64,000 nt of DNA from positions 62,001 to 126,000 of the forward strand of contig NZ_AEEC02000005.1 in the NCBI RefSeq assembly GCF_000300975.2, read 5' to 3'. The notes beneath the pieces were generated by a model. That model was not told where the DNA came from. It worked only from the letters and a program-made list of their open reading frames with translations, and ran no database searches. A program made the position numbers and the translations under genes. Below, piece by piece: positions 41,196 through 50,689 of the stretch (position 1 is the stretch's first letter; the number at the start of each line of letters is the position of its first letter). This DNA comes from Herbaspirillum frisingense GSF30 (GTDB taxonomy: Bacteria; Pseudomonadota; Gammaproteobacteria; Burkholderiales; Burkholderiaceae_D).

Positions 41196-42218
41196 ATGAG
41201 TTACCTGACACTGCAGCAAGTCGCCCTCGGTTACGGCAATGCCAAGACCGCCGTGCAAGGGCTGGACCTGGACGTGGCCCGGGGCGAGCTGATTTCCCTG
41301 CTCGGCCCCAGCGGCTGCGGCAAGACCACCACCATGCGCGCCATCGCCGGCCTGATCGAGCTGCGCGCCGGCAGCATCACGCTGGACGGACGCGACATCA
41401 GCCGCCTGCCGCCCAACAAGCGCGACATCGGCCTGGTGTTCCAGTCCTATGCCCTGTTCCCGCACCTGAACGTGTTCGACAACGTGGCCTTCGGCCTGCG
41501 CCTGCGCAAGGTACCCTCGGCCGAACTGCGCCAGCGGGTGGAGAAGGTGATTGCCGCGGTCGGCCTGGCCGGTTTCGAAGCACGCCTGCCGGCGCAGATG
41601 TCGGGCGGCCAGCAGCAGCGCGTGGCGCTGGCACGGGCCATCGTGATCGAACCCAAGCTGCTGTTGCTGGACGAACCGCTCTCCAACCTCGACGCCAAGC
41701 TGCGCGTGCAGATGCGCGCCGAGCTGCGCCGCATCCAGCGTGAGCTGGGCATCACCATGCTCTACGTCACCCACGACCAGGATGAAGCGCTGGCGATGTC
41801 GGACCGCATCGTGGTCATGAACGGCGGCAAGATCGAGCAACTGGATACGCCGGAGCGCCTCTTCAATGCCCCGCGCACCCGTTTCGTCGCCAATTTCATG
41901 GGTTTCGAAAACCTGTTCGACTACCGCGACGGCGCCCTCCACGGCCAACATGGCCAACATGGCAGCCTGCCCTGCCCTGGCCTGCCCGCTGGTACCGCCT
42001 GCGCCGGCTGGCGCGTGCAGCAGGTCCAGGTCGGCAGCGGCAGCTACCGGGGCCGCGTGCTGTCACGGGGCTTCCTGGGTGAATCGGTGGAATATCTCTT
42101 GCAGACTGCCCTGGGCGAAGTGCGCGGCATGGCCCCGGCCGCCCAGGCACTAGCCCGTGAAGGCGACGACGTGGCCTTCCACCTGCCGCTGGAACAAGCC
42201 CTGACACTGCCGGCCTGA
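41196..42218 (+). CDS. ABC transporter ATP-binding protein (PotA-type)
   Basis: A 340-residue ATPase: Walker A G-P-S-G-C-G-K-T-T, Q loop F-Q-S-Y-A-L-F-P, signature M-S-G-G-Q-Q-Q-R-V, Walker B L-L-L-L-D-E-P-L-S, H loop V-T-H-D-Q. A TOBE-type regulatory domain follows (about 230-335), containing a short duplicated H-G-Q-H-G-Q-H-G segment from a small DNA repeat (about 41,943-41,961). ATG 41196 is preferred to the GTG three bases earlier. Confidence 0.93.
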   Translation: MSYLTLQQVALGYGNAKTAVQGLDLDVARGELISLLGPSGCGKTTTMRAIAGLIELRAGSITLDGRDISRLPPNKRDIGLVFQSYALFPHLNVFDNVAFGLRLRKVPSAELRQRVEKVIAAVGLAGFEARLPAQMSGGQQQRVALARAIVIEPKLLLLDEPLSNLDAKLRVQMRAELRRIQRELGITMLYVTHDQDEALAMSDRIVVMNGGKIEQLDTPERLFNAPRTRFVANFMGFENLFDYRDGALHGQHGQHGSLPCPGLPAGTACAGWRVQQVQVGSGSYRGRVLSRGFLGESVEYLLQTALGEVRGMAPAAQALAREGDDVAFHLPLEQALTLPA

Positions 42219-42250
42219 GCAGGCCCCTACCCTCCAAGGAAAACAAGAAC

Positions 42251-43219
42251 ATGCACAAGATCTGGCTTGATACCGACCCCGGCTTCGACGACTGGCTGGC
42301 CATGCTGATGCTGTCGGCCAACCTCGACGTGAACTGGCTGGGCGTGTCGGTGGTGGCGGGCAACGCGCCGCTGGCGACCACCTACGACAATGCGCTGCGC
42401 ATCAAGCAGCACTATCAGCTGGATGTGCCGGTCTATGCCGGCTGCGAGAAGCCGCTGGCCGGCAACATCGAGACCGCGCAATCCATCCTCGGCCAGGCCG
42501 GCATGGCCACCACCGGTGACGCCTTGCCGCAGGTCGATATCGCCGAACTCGAAGCGCGCCAGTCGCAGCAACTGCAGCGTTCGCCGCTGCCGCACGCGGT
42601 GGATGCCATGATCGAGGCGATCCGCCTGCACGCCGGCGAGATCACCCTCATGTGCATCGCGCCGCTGACCAATGTGGCCATCGCCCTGCAGCGTGCGCCC
42701 GAGATCGCCTCCATGGTCAAGGAAATCATCCTCATGGGGGGCTCGGCCGACCAGGGCAATCACACGGCGGCCGCCGAATTCAACATCTTTGCCGATCCCG
42801 AAGCGGCCGATGTGGTGTTCCAGTCGGGTATCCCCTTGCGCATGTTCGGGCTGAACCTGTGCCGCCAGTTGCTGGTGACCGCCGACGAGGTGCAGCAGGT
42901 GCGCGCCCTGGGCACGCCCCGCGCCCGCTGGCTGGCCGGCTACTTCGATGCCTACCTGCGCATCCGCAGTCCGGACGGCTCGGTGCCCATGCCGATGTAC
43001 GACCCGGCGGTGGCGATCTGGCTCAAGCGTCCGGAACTGTTCAGTTTCCGCTCGGCGCGGGTGGATATCGAACTGCAGGGCCGGCTCACGCGGGGCATGA
43101 CGGTGTGCGAATTCCGCGTCCCCCGGCGCGCACCGGCCAATACCGAGGTCGCCATGACCGTCGACGGCCCACGTGCCATGCAATGCATGATGCAGGAGCT
43201 GCTGGGCACGCTGTCCTGA
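42251..43219 (+). CDS. Nucleoside hydrolase (IunH family)
   Basis: A 322-residue cytoplasmic enzyme with the N-terminal calcium/ribose motif D-T-D-P-G-F-D-D-W-L (residues 7-16), the family L-M-G-G-S block (here I-L-M-G-G-S-A) and N-I-F-A-D-P-E-A-A. It hydrolyses ribonucleosides to free base and ribose. Specificity is not clear: the late active-site segment M-Y-D-P-A-V-A replaces the C-H-D of some purine-specific members. It lies 32 bp after the ABC ATPase and 50 bp before an adenosine-deaminase-like gene, giving an uptake-then-salvage order. Confidence 0.9.
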   Translation: MHKIWLDTDPGFDDWLAMLMLSANLDVNWLGVSVVAGNAPLATTYDNALRIKQHYQLDVPVYAGCEKPLAGNIETAQSILGQAGMATTGDALPQVDIAELEARQSQQLQRSPLPHAVDAMIEAIRLHAGEITLMCIAPLTNVAIALQRAPEIASMVKEIILMGGSADQGNHTAAAEFNIFADPEAADVVFQSGIPLRMFGLNLCRQLLVTADEVQQVRALGTPRARWLAGYFDAYLRIRSPDGSVPMPMYDPAVAIWLKRPELFSFRSARVDIELQGRLTRGMTVCEFRVPRRAPANTEVAMTVDGPRAMQCMMQELLGTLS

Positions 43220-43269
43220 AGACGCCCCCGCGACTCCTCCCTGAACCGATCTTCCGCGATGTTTCGTCT

Positions 43270-44343
43270 ATGAGTTTTAACGACCCCACCGATACCGGCC
43301 CGCTGACGCTCGAACAATTCGTGCGCGCCCTGCCCAAGGTCGAATTGCATTGCCATCTGTTCGGCGCGGTGCGCCGCCAGACCTTCAGCGAACTTTCCGC
43401 GCGCGCCGGCCATCCGGTCTCGGCCGAAGAGATCGAAGCCTTCTACACCCGCGGCGAAAAGCCGGTCGGCGTGCTGCGCGTGCTGCGCGCCCTCGATGCC
43501 GTGCTGATCCGCCAGCCCGACGACCTCTACCGCATCACCTACGAATACCTGCAGGACGCCTGGCAACACGGTGTGGCCTACAGCGAATTCTTCTGGAACC
43601 CGACCGGCACGGTGCGGGTCTCGGGCATCGCCTATGACGCCGCACAAGACGCCATCGTGCGCGCCATCGTGGATGCAGAACGGGACATCGGCATCATCGG
43701 CCGCCTGATCCCCAGCATCGACCGCGAAGCCAGCCCCGACGAGGCCCTGAGCATGGTGCAGTGGATGCTGCAGCATCCGGCGCCGCAGGTGGTAGGCATC
43801 GGCATGGACTACCGCGAGAACGACCGTCCGCCCGAGCTGTTCAAGACCGCCTACCGCCTGGCGCGTGAAGCTGGCCTGAAGACCACCGCGCATGCCGGCG
43901 AATTCGGCATGCCCTGGAACAACGTGGCCACCGCCATCGACCTGCTGCAGGTGGACCGCGTCGACCACGGCTATACCATCGTCGACAACCCGGCGCTGCT
44001 GCAGCGCTGCATCGAACGCGGCCTGATCTTTACCGTGGTGCCGACCAATTCCTATTACCTGCGCACCCTGCCGCCACAACGCTGGGCGCAGGACCATCCG
44101 ATCCGCCAGATGCTGGCCGCCGGCCTGCGTCTGCACCCCAACACCGACGATCCGACCCTGCATCTGGTCACGCCCACCGGCGCCTGGCTGATGATGCTGC
44201 AGCTGGGCGCCGACATCGATGCCCTGCGTGGCTTCATGCTCAACGGCCTGGATGCCGCCTGGATGGCACCGGCCCTGCGCGAGCGCTGGCACCGGGAATG
44301 GCCGGCGCGCTTCGATGCCTTGCGCGCACGCCTGCTCAGCTGA
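43270..44343 (+). CDS. Adenosine deaminase-family protein with altered metal-loop motif
   Basis: A 357-residue TIM-barrel amidohydrolase of the adenosine/AMP deaminase family. It has K-V-E-L-H-C-H-L-F-G (His27 and His29, metal ligands), T-A-H-A-G-E-F-G (catalytic Glu), D-H-G-Y and N-T-D-D-P (metal Asp pair). The canonical motif is H-x-H-L-D/E-G; here the acidic residue is Phe31. In mouse ADA that Asp contacts the ribose 5'-OH, so substrate recognition is probably changed. It could deaminate a free base or a modified adenine released by the upstream hydrolase. Last gene of the operon; the convergent chemoreceptor gene ends 15 bp later. Confidence 0.88.
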   Translation: MSFNDPTDTGPLTLEQFVRALPKVELHCHLFGAVRRQTFSELSARAGHPVSAEEIEAFYTRGEKPVGVLRVLRALDAVLIRQPDDLYRITYEYLQDAWQHGVAYSEFFWNPTGTVRVSGIAYDAAQDAIVRAIVDAERDIGIIGRLIPSIDREASPDEALSMVQWMLQHPAPQVVGIGMDYRENDRPPELFKTAYRLAREAGLKTTAHAGEFGMPWNNVATAIDLLQVDRVDHGYTIVDNPALLQRCIERGLIFTVVPTNSYYLRTLPPQRWAQDHPIRQMLAAGLRLHPNTDDPTLHLVTPTGAWLMMLQLGADIDALRGFMLNGLDAAWMAPALRERWHREWPARFDALRARLLS

Positions 44344-44358
44344 GCTTGTGAAAGTATC

Positions 44359-46062
44359 CTAATCCACCAGCAGCAGCGGGATTTCCTCGTCGAAGTTGGG
44401 CAAGAGCTTGAATTCCCCGACCAGCTGCGCCAGCCGGTTGGCCTGTTCCTGCATTGAGTCGGAGGCCGACGAGGTCTGCTCGACCAGGGTGGCGTTCTGC
44501 TGGGTGACGTCGTCAAGCTGCTTGACCGCCATCGAAATCTGCTGCAGTCCGCTGGACTGTTCCACGCTGGCGCTGGCAATATCGCCCATCAGGTCGTTGA
44601 CCCGCTGCACGCTCTCGACCACTTCCGCCATGGTCTGACCGGCCTTCTTGACCAGCAGGTTGCCGCTCTCCACCTTGTCCACCGAATTGTCGATCAATAG
44701 CTTGATCTCCTTGGCAGCGGCTGCGGCACGTTGCGCCAGGTTGCGCACCTCGCCGGCCACCACCGCGAAGCCGCGTCCCTGGGTACCGGCCCGGGCCGCC
44801 TCCACCGCCGCATTGAGCGCCAGGATGTTGGTCTGGAAGGCAATCCCATCGATCACCGTGATGATCTCCACGATACGGTGCGAGGAATCCTTGATCGAGG
44901 CCATCGTCGTCACCACCTCGGCCACCACCGACCCCGCCTCGCGCGCCACCTGAGAGGCGGTACCAGCCAGCTGGCTGGCGCGCTGGGCGTTGCCGGCGTT
45001 GCGCTGCACGTTGGCATTCATCTGCTCCATCGAGGCTGCTGTCTCTTCCAGCGAACCGGCCTGCTCTTCGGTGCGCGAGGACAGGTCCTGGGAACCCGAG
45101 GCGACCTGGGCTGCCGATACACGGATCGAGTCGGCCCCCTCGCGCACCTGCCGCACGATGCAGGTGAGCCCGTCGCGCATTTCCTTCAAGGCGTAGAGCA
45201 GCATGCGGGTCTCTCCCTTGTAGCCGACATCGATCGGCGCCGTCAGGTCTCCATGGGAGACGCGCCGGGCAACCTCCACCGCCCCCGCCAGCGGACCGGC
45301 AATGGCCTTGTACACCACCAGCAGCGTGCCGGTCAGCACCACCAGGCTGACGCCGATGAGCAGGTAGACCACGCGCGTCATGCGGTCTGCAGCTTCCTGT
45401 GCCAGTTGCACCTGGCCGGCCGTCCTCTGGTCCAGCATGGCGAAGAACTCGTCGACCGGGTGCATGATCCGGGCCTTGTTCTGGTGGTAGCTCGCGTCAT
45501 GCATCATCTGCCGTGCCTGTTCCAGTTCGTTGCGGTTGGCGCTGGCACCGGCGGCGCGCTGCGCCTTGACCATCTCCATGGCACGGGTCTCGATCTGGAC
45601 CAGGGTATCGGAAATGTTCTTGGCCTCGGTCAGCTTGCTCAGCTCGGCGGCGGTGAAGCCGTTCTCGCGCATCAGATCGGTGAGCGCCGCACTGACATTG
45701 CTGTCCGGACGCGGCGCACGCCCCTCGGCATCGAAGAAGTCCCAGTAGATGCGCTCGTAGTGCTGAGGACGTGCTCGCCTGCCGTCGCGGATGTCCAGCA
45801 CCGTCTGGTAGTGCTGGGCGTAGACCGGATCGCCGGTGACCACGTAGGTGCGCGCCAGCCGGGTCAGGTCGTCCGAGCTCTGGCGCAGCTCGGCGGCCAG
45901 CAGAAAGGAGCTGAAACGCTGCTCATTGGCCCGGTTCAGGGCCATGTTGGCGTTTTCCTCCTCATAGGCGGCCAGCACGATGAGCGCCATCAGCATGGCA
46001 ATCACCGTCACCAGCGCGATAAAGATCTGCCGGATCGAAAACCGGCGAAAAATGAAATTCAC
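44359..46062 (-). CDS. Methyl-accepting chemotaxis protein
   Basis: A 567-residue chemoreceptor. Helix 1 (about 10-32, I-A-L-V-T-V-I-A-M-L-M) and helix 2 (about 220-243) bracket a periplasmic four-helix-type sensor. HAMP follows (V-E-V-A-R-R-V-S-H-G-D-L), then the signalling domain with the hairpin tip I-D-G-I-A-F-Q-T-N-I-L-A-L-N-A-A-V-E-A-A-R-A. The GTG at 46062 was chosen because GGAGGGAG lies 7 bases upstream and the protein then starts N-F-I-F-R-R-F just before helix 1; the open frame to 46323 has no homology. There is no C-terminal CheR-tether pentapeptide (ends L-L-L-V-D). Ligand unknown. Confidence 0.9.
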   Translation of the reverse strand: MNFIFRRFSIRQIFIALVTVIAMLMALIVLAAYEEENANMALNRANEQRFSSFLLAAELRQSSDDLTRLARTYVVTGDPVYAQHYQTVLDIRDGRRARPQHYERIYWDFFDAEGRAPRPDSNVSAALTDLMRENGFTAAELSKLTEAKNISDTLVQIETRAMEMVKAQRAAGASANRNELEQARQMMHDASYHQNKARIMHPVDEFFAMLDQRTAGQVQLAQEAADRMTRVVYLLIGVSLVVLTGTLLVVYKAIAGPLAGAVEVARRVSHGDLTAPIDVGYKGETRMLLYALKEMRDGLTCIVRQVREGADSIRVSAAQVASGSQDLSSRTEEQAGSLEETAASMEQMNANVQRNAGNAQRASQLAGTASQVAREAGSVVAEVVTTMASIKDSSHRIVEIITVIDGIAFQTNILALNAAVEAARAGTQGRGFAVVAGEVRNLAQRAAAAAKEIKLLIDNSVDKVESGNLLVKKAGQTMAEVVESVQRVNDLMGDIASASVEQSSGLQQISMAVKQLDDVTQQNATLVEQTSSASDSMQEQANRLAQLVGEFKLLPNFDEEIPLLLVD

Positions 46063-46364
46063 GATATCTCCCTCCCCCAAGGAATTGGCAGCTGCCGCCG
46101 CGCCACCTGCCGCGGCAGACGCGCTGGCTTGCGGTCGGCAGACGATACGTCCGTGGGAACGAGGAGAGTCGAATATCGAAAGTTTACTGCTCTCGTCTCG
46201 AATTATTTCTACAAGATGATGTTTTACAGGCATCAGAACTTGCCATTCTGCTCTGGCCAATAATGAAACTTTATGCAGACTGTCCGGCCGAGCTGAGCCG
46301 CTGCCAGCAGAAAACTGCATCAAGGTTCACAATAGCGGTCTTTGTCTACGCAGCATCCCCCTTC
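46063..46364. other. Intergenic region between chemoreceptor and efflux genes
   Basis: 302 bp shared by two divergent promoters. The right half (46,190-46,350) is AT-richer. I see the chemoreceptor ribosome-binding site at its left end, but no clear flagellar sigma-28 promoter, operator palindrome or small gene. Confidence 0.5.
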
Positions 46365-47603
46365 ATGAGCTCTTCTGCCAAGCCGTCTCCGAACCACCCG
46401 CGCTTCCTGCTGTTCCTGATCTGCGCCTTTGCCTCGGCCGGCCAGCTGGCCATCGATCTGTACGTGCCGGCGCTGCCGGAGATGGCGATCGACTACGCCA
46501 CCTCGGCCCAGGCCATCCAGACCAGCGTGACCGGCTACCTGATCGCCTATGCCTTCGGACAGCTGGTGTTCGGACCGCTGGCCGACGCCTTCGGCCGCAA
46601 ACGCATCCTGGCCCTGGGGCTGGGCCTGTTCACGCTGGGCTGCGTGCTGACCCTGGTGGCGCCCAACCTGGAAACCTTCGTCGCTGCCCGCATCCTGCAG
46701 GGCTTCGGCATCGCCGCCACCAACCTGCTGGCCAAGGCCATCATCACCGACTCCTTTGCCGGCCAGGCGCTGGTGCATGCCTACACCTACATGGCCATTG
46801 CCTGGGGCCTGGCGCCCATCGTCGCCCCGGTGATCGGCGCGCACCTGCAGGAAGCCTTCGGCTGGCGCTCCTGCCTGGTGTTCCTGCTGATCTACTCCTT
46901 CGCCATGTGGGCCATCCTGTGGCGTTACCGGGAGACGCTGGCCCAGCCGGTGCACCTGCACCCCCGGACCTTGTTCAGGAATGCCCGCATGGTGCTGGCC
47001 AGCCCGGTGTTCCAGAGCTGCTTCCTGGCCCAGGGCCTGTGCTATAGCATCCTGCTGGTGTTCAACATCGTCGGCCCCTTCATGGTGCAGAACACCCTGC
47101 ACCAGCCACCGACCTTCTTCGGCTATATGGCGCTGGCCATCGGCATGATGTATTTCCTGGGCGGCATTTCCAATCGCATCCAGCATCGCCGCCTGCCCAG
47201 TGCCGAAGCGCGGCTGCGCATCGGTGCGCGGGTCATGGCCGGTGCCGCCTTCGTCATGCTGGCGCTGGCCCTGACCGTGGGCCTGCAGGTGTGGACGCTG
47301 ATCACGCCGGTGCTGGTGATGGGCTTCTGCGCCGGCGCCATGTATCCCACGCTGATGGCCAAGGGCAATTCGATCTTCCCGCATATCGCCGGGCTGACCA
47401 GTGCCATCCTCGGCTTTGCGCTGCTGCTGGTGTCCTCGGGGATGATGGGGCTGGCCGGCTTCGTGTCCATCCATAGCCTGACGCCGCTGGCGGTGTTCTT
47501 CTGCATCGTCAGCCTGACCGTGATCCTGATGGTGTCCAAGCTGTTGCAACATCTGCAAGTGCCGCCTGCCGCCGCCATGGTGCAACCGGGTCCGGGGCGC
47601 TGA
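46365..47603 (+). CDS. Bcr/CflA-family drug efflux MFS transporter
   Basis: A 412-residue inner-membrane transporter with 12 predicted helices and the DHA1 signature (D-L-Y-V-P-A-L-P-E-M, G-Q-L-V-F-G-P-L-A-D-A-F-G-R-K-R). Members export antibiotics such as bicyclomycin and sulfonamides or small metabolites by proton antiport. ATG 46365 starts just before the first helix; the in-frame ATG 46263 would add 34 unlikely residues. Confidence 0.9.
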   Translation: MSSSAKPSPNHPRFLLFLICAFASAGQLAIDLYVPALPEMAIDYATSAQAIQTSVTGYLIAYAFGQLVFGPLADAFGRKRILALGLGLFTLGCVLTLVAPNLETFVAARILQGFGIAATNLLAKAIITDSFAGQALVHAYTYMAIAWGLAPIVAPVIGAHLQEAFGWRSCLVFLLIYSFAMWAILWRYRETLAQPVHLHPRTLFRNARMVLASPVFQSCFLAQGLCYSILLVFNIVGPFMVQNTLHQPPTFFGYMALAIGMMYFLGGISNRIQHRRLPSAEARLRIGARVMAGAAFVMLALALTVGLQVWTLITPVLVMGFCAGAMYPTLMAKGNSIFPHIAGLTSAILGFALLLVSSGMMGLAGFVSIHSLTPLAVFFCIVSLTVILMVSKLLQHLQVPPAAAMVQPGPGR

Positions 47604-47731
47604 CGGGGCGCGAGCCGTCGAGGTACAGTTGCCGTTGCAGCGACACACATCAGAAAAACCCTGATATCCGCCACCGACGTCCCGGCATACGATGAGGCCA
47701 TCGACACTGAATGACTCCCCAAGGAGGACCT

Positions 47732-47929
47732 ATGGCCATCATCGACACCCTGCTTCACTACGGTAGCTATCTCGCGGCTTTCTATGCGTTCTATGTGCTC
47801 GCGGGCGTGCTGGCCTTCGGTCTGTTCCTGCGCCACAAGCTGTACCACAAGCCGCGCCAGCAGCCGGTGGCGCTGCGCGTCCAGTACGACCCGCGCTCGG
47901 GACGTGAGTCGGATTCGCGCCTGCACTGA
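47732..47929 (+). CDS. Small single-pass membrane protein
   Basis: A 65-residue protein: one hydrophobic segment (about 11-32, Y-L-A-A-F-Y-A-F-Y-V-L-A-G-V-L-A) and a basic cytoplasmic tail (R-H-K-L-Y-H-K-P-R-Q-Q). AAGGAGGA stands 5 bases before ATG 47732. A strong terminator follows 23 bases after the stop. Not a recognised family. Confidence 0.72.
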   Translation: MAIIDTLLHYGSYLAAFYAFYVLAGVLAFGLFLRHKLYHKPRQQPVALRVQYDPRSGRESDSRLH

Positions 47930-47952
47930 CCAGTGCTAGCGCAGACAAGCAG

Positions 47953-47981
47953 GGCCGGATTCATCGAATCCGGCCTTTTTT
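47953..47981 (+). terminator. Rho-independent terminator
   Basis: A 10-bp stem GGCCGGATTC / GAATCCGGCC, 3-base loop, then six T. It ends the small membrane-protein transcript; DNA polymerase II converges from the other side 15 bp on. Confidence 0.9.
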
Positions 47982-47995
47982 CATTCTGCGGCGCT

Positions 47996-50434
47996 TCAGA
48001 ACAATTCCTGCTGGGGTGAGGTCACGGCCGCAAAGCTGTCGCCCACGAAGACCAGGATGGCATCGGCCACCGGGGCCAGCTGGCGCTCCAGATAGTGCCC
48101 ATGATCGATGGCGGCACTGCGCTTTTCCAGCGGCTCCGGGCCGGCCGTGGTCATGACGTAGTTGATCCAGCCGCCCTGCTGGTATTGCAGGGGGCGCCCG
48201 TCCTGCTGGTTGACCTGGTCGGCCATGCGCGCCGCCCGCACGTGTGGCGGCACGTTCTTTTCGTAATGGTCCAGCTGGCGCCGCAGGCGCTTGCGGTAGA
48301 CCAGCAGCTCGTCCAGCCGGCCGGCAAACAGGTCGGCCACATAGCCGACGATGTAGTCGCGGTAGGGTTCACCCCGGAAGATGCGCAGATACAGCTCCTG
48401 CTGGAAGCGCTGCGCCAACGGCGACCAGTCGGTGCGCACCGTTTCCAGCCCCTTGTAGGTCACCTTGTCCTGGCCGTCGGCGCTGCGGACATAGCCGGCA
48501 TAGCGCTTCTTGCTGCCGGTATCGGCGCCCCGCACGTTGGGCATCAGAAAACGCTGGTAATGCACCTCGTACTGCAGTTCCAGCGCGCTCTCGAGCCCGT
48601 ACTCATCGGCCAGGTGCTGACGCCACCAGTCATTGATGCGGCCGGTCAGGCGCAGGCCGATCTGGCGCGCCTGTTCGTCGTCGTGGGCGCGACGCAGCCA
48701 GACGAAGGTCGAATCGGTATCACCATAGATGACCTCGAAGCCCTCTTCCTCGATCAGTTCACGCGTGCGATGCATGATTTCATGCCCGCGCCGGGTGATG
48801 GACGATGCCAGCCGCGAATCGAAGAAGCGGCACACCGTCGAACCCAGCACCCCGTAGAAGGAGTTCATGATGATCTTCAGCGCCTGCTGCAAGGGCTTGT
48901 TGCCCTGTGCCTTGGCGGCTTCCCGGGCTTGCCACAACTGCTCGATGATGGCCGGCAGGCTATGACTGCGACGCGAGAAGCGCCCGCCGTTGAAACCGGG
49001 CACGGTCTCCTCTTCCGGCTCGTTGAGGGTGCCATCGACCAGCCCCACCGGGTCGATCAGGAAGCTGCGGATGATGCTCGGATAGAGGCTCTTGTAGTCC
49101 AGCACGATCACCGAGTCATACAGCCCCGAGCGCGAATCCATGACGAAGCCGCCCGGACTGGCCAGCGGCTCGGCTTCGCCCAGGTTGGGCGCTACATAGC
49201 CCTTGCGGTGCATGTGCGGCAGGTAGAGATGGGTGAACGCCGCCACCGAACCGCCGCTGCGGTCGGCCTGCAGGCCGGTGACGCTGGCGCGCTCCAGCAG
49301 GAAGGACAGGATGTCGGTGTACGCGAAGATACGCGTGACCAGCTCGCAATCCTTGAGGTTGTAGGTGGCCAGGGCCAGCTTGTCCTCGGCGAACATGCGG
49401 TCGATCTCGTCCATGCGCTGGTAGGGGGTGGCAATTGCCTTGCCCTCGCCCAGCACAGTCTGTGCCACGTTTTCCAGGCTGAAGGACGGAAAATTCCAGA
49501 ACGCCGAACGCAGGCTTTCGATGCCGTCGATCACCAGCCGCCCCGGGGCCGACACCAGCAGGTGGTTGGCGCGCAGGCCGTGTTCGCGCCACTCCAGGGC
49601 CCGTCCGGCCCGGCCCAGGCGCAGCGGAACGCGGTATTTGTCGGCCTGTTTCTGCAACACGTTGAGGTCGAACTGGATCAGGTTCCAGCCGATCAGGGCA
49701 TCCGGATCATGGCGCGCCATCCAGTCGTTGAGGGCTTCGATCAGCGCGGCACGACTGTCGCAGAACTGCAGCGCAAAACCGGCCTCGGCCGCCTTGGCGA
49801 CCGCCTCGCCTGACTGCCCGGCGGCTCCGCTGTCCGGCTCCAGCACATAGACGCTGCGCTGGCCGCAACCTTCGATGGCGATGCTGTAGAGCTCGCCCTG
49901 CCAACTGGTCTCGATATCCAGCGAAGCCAGCTTCAGCGGCGGGCGGTAGCCCGGCAAGGGGCGAATGCGCGCCTCGACCAGCACGCCGTGACCATCTTCC
50001 ACGCCGTGGAAGGCCAGTGGTGCATTGATGAAGCGCTCCATCAGGTAGCGCTCGGGCGGCCGGATATCGGCTTCATAGACGGGGATGCCGGCAGCGATCA
50101 ACGCCTTTTCGATCTTCAGCAGCTTGCGGTAATGGCGACCATACAGGCCCATCACCGGCCGCTGGCTGTAGTCCTTGAGTCGTTCCAGCGGACGCAACTG
50201 CATGCCGCGCTCGCCGGCGATCAGGGCGTCTACCCGTTCGGCCTCCGCCTGCGGCACGAAGGCCACCGCCTCCTGCGGCGGCAGGCGCAGGCATTGCGGG
50301 CCATTGTCAGTGGCCAGCCACAGCTCGATCTCGACGCCCGCCGGCGTGTCGCGCCAGTGTCGGCTCAGGATGAAGCCGGCACGTTCGCCTGGGCGCAATT
50401 GCGATTGCGGGGTGTTGTCCTCTGTGCCTGTCAC
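47996..50434 (-). CDS. polB: DNA polymerase II (family B)
   Basis: An 812-residue DNA polymerase of family B. The 3'-5' exonuclease has Exo I S-L-D-I-E-T-S, Exo II I-G-W-N-L-I-Q-F-D and Exo III Y-N-L-K-D-C-E-L. The polymerase has motif A D-Y-K-S-L-Y-P-S-I-I, motif B K-I-I-M-N-S-F-Y-G and motif C Y-G-D-T-D-S-T. The C-terminus ends Q-Q-E-L-F, a beta-clamp-binding pentapeptide. It takes part in replication restart and translesion synthesis. Length and motifs match E. coli Pol II. It is transcribed alone; any LexA box upstream (50,435-50,689) is not evident. Confidence 0.94.
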   Translation of the reverse strand: MTGTEDNTPQSQLRPGERAGFILSRHWRDTPAGVEIELWLATDNGPQCLRLPPQEAVAFVPQAEAERVDALIAGERGMQLRPLERLKDYSQRPVMGLYGRHYRKLLKIEKALIAAGIPVYEADIRPPERYLMERFINAPLAFHGVEDGHGVLVEARIRPLPGYRPPLKLASLDIETSWQGELYSIAIEGCGQRSVYVLEPDSGAAGQSGEAVAKAAEAGFALQFCDSRAALIEALNDWMARHDPDALIGWNLIQFDLNVLQKQADKYRVPLRLGRAGRALEWREHGLRANHLLVSAPGRLVIDGIESLRSAFWNFPSFSLENVAQTVLGEGKAIATPYQRMDEIDRMFAEDKLALATYNLKDCELVTRIFAYTDILSFLLERASVTGLQADRSGGSVAAFTHLYLPHMHRKGYVAPNLGEAEPLASPGGFVMDSRSGLYDSVIVLDYKSLYPSIIRSFLIDPVGLVDGTLNEPEEETVPGFNGGRFSRRSHSLPAIIEQLWQAREAAKAQGNKPLQQALKIIMNSFYGVLGSTVCRFFDSRLASSITRRGHEIMHRTRELIEEEGFEVIYGDTDSTFVWLRRAHDDEQARQIGLRLTGRINDWWRQHLADEYGLESALELQYEVHYQRFLMPNVRGADTGSKKRYAGYVRSADGQDKVTYKGLETVRTDWSPLAQRFQQELYLRIFRGEPYRDYIVGYVADLFAGRLDELLVYRKRLRRQLDHYEKNVPPHVRAARMADQVNQQDGRPLQYQQGGWINYVMTTAGPEPLEKRSAAIDHGHYLERQLAPVADAILVFVGDSFAAVTSPQQELF

Positions 50435-50689
50435 CGGTCTGCTGCGTGCTGGTTATGTGCTGGTTGTGTGCCTTGCGCGGATCGCGCAAATGGCATGAAG
50501 ACCGCGATTCTACTGCCATGTGACATGGCCTGCGCGGGCAGGCAGCACGATGAATGTGAAGACAAACCCAACACGCTTTTTCAGTTGCAAAGATTTTGGA
50601 AATTTTCCCTGTCTTCTCCGCGTTTTGCGTCGGGGCGCGCAATGCGAAGCTGGCGCCCGTCATTCGCTCGCAATACGGACAGTCTCGCC

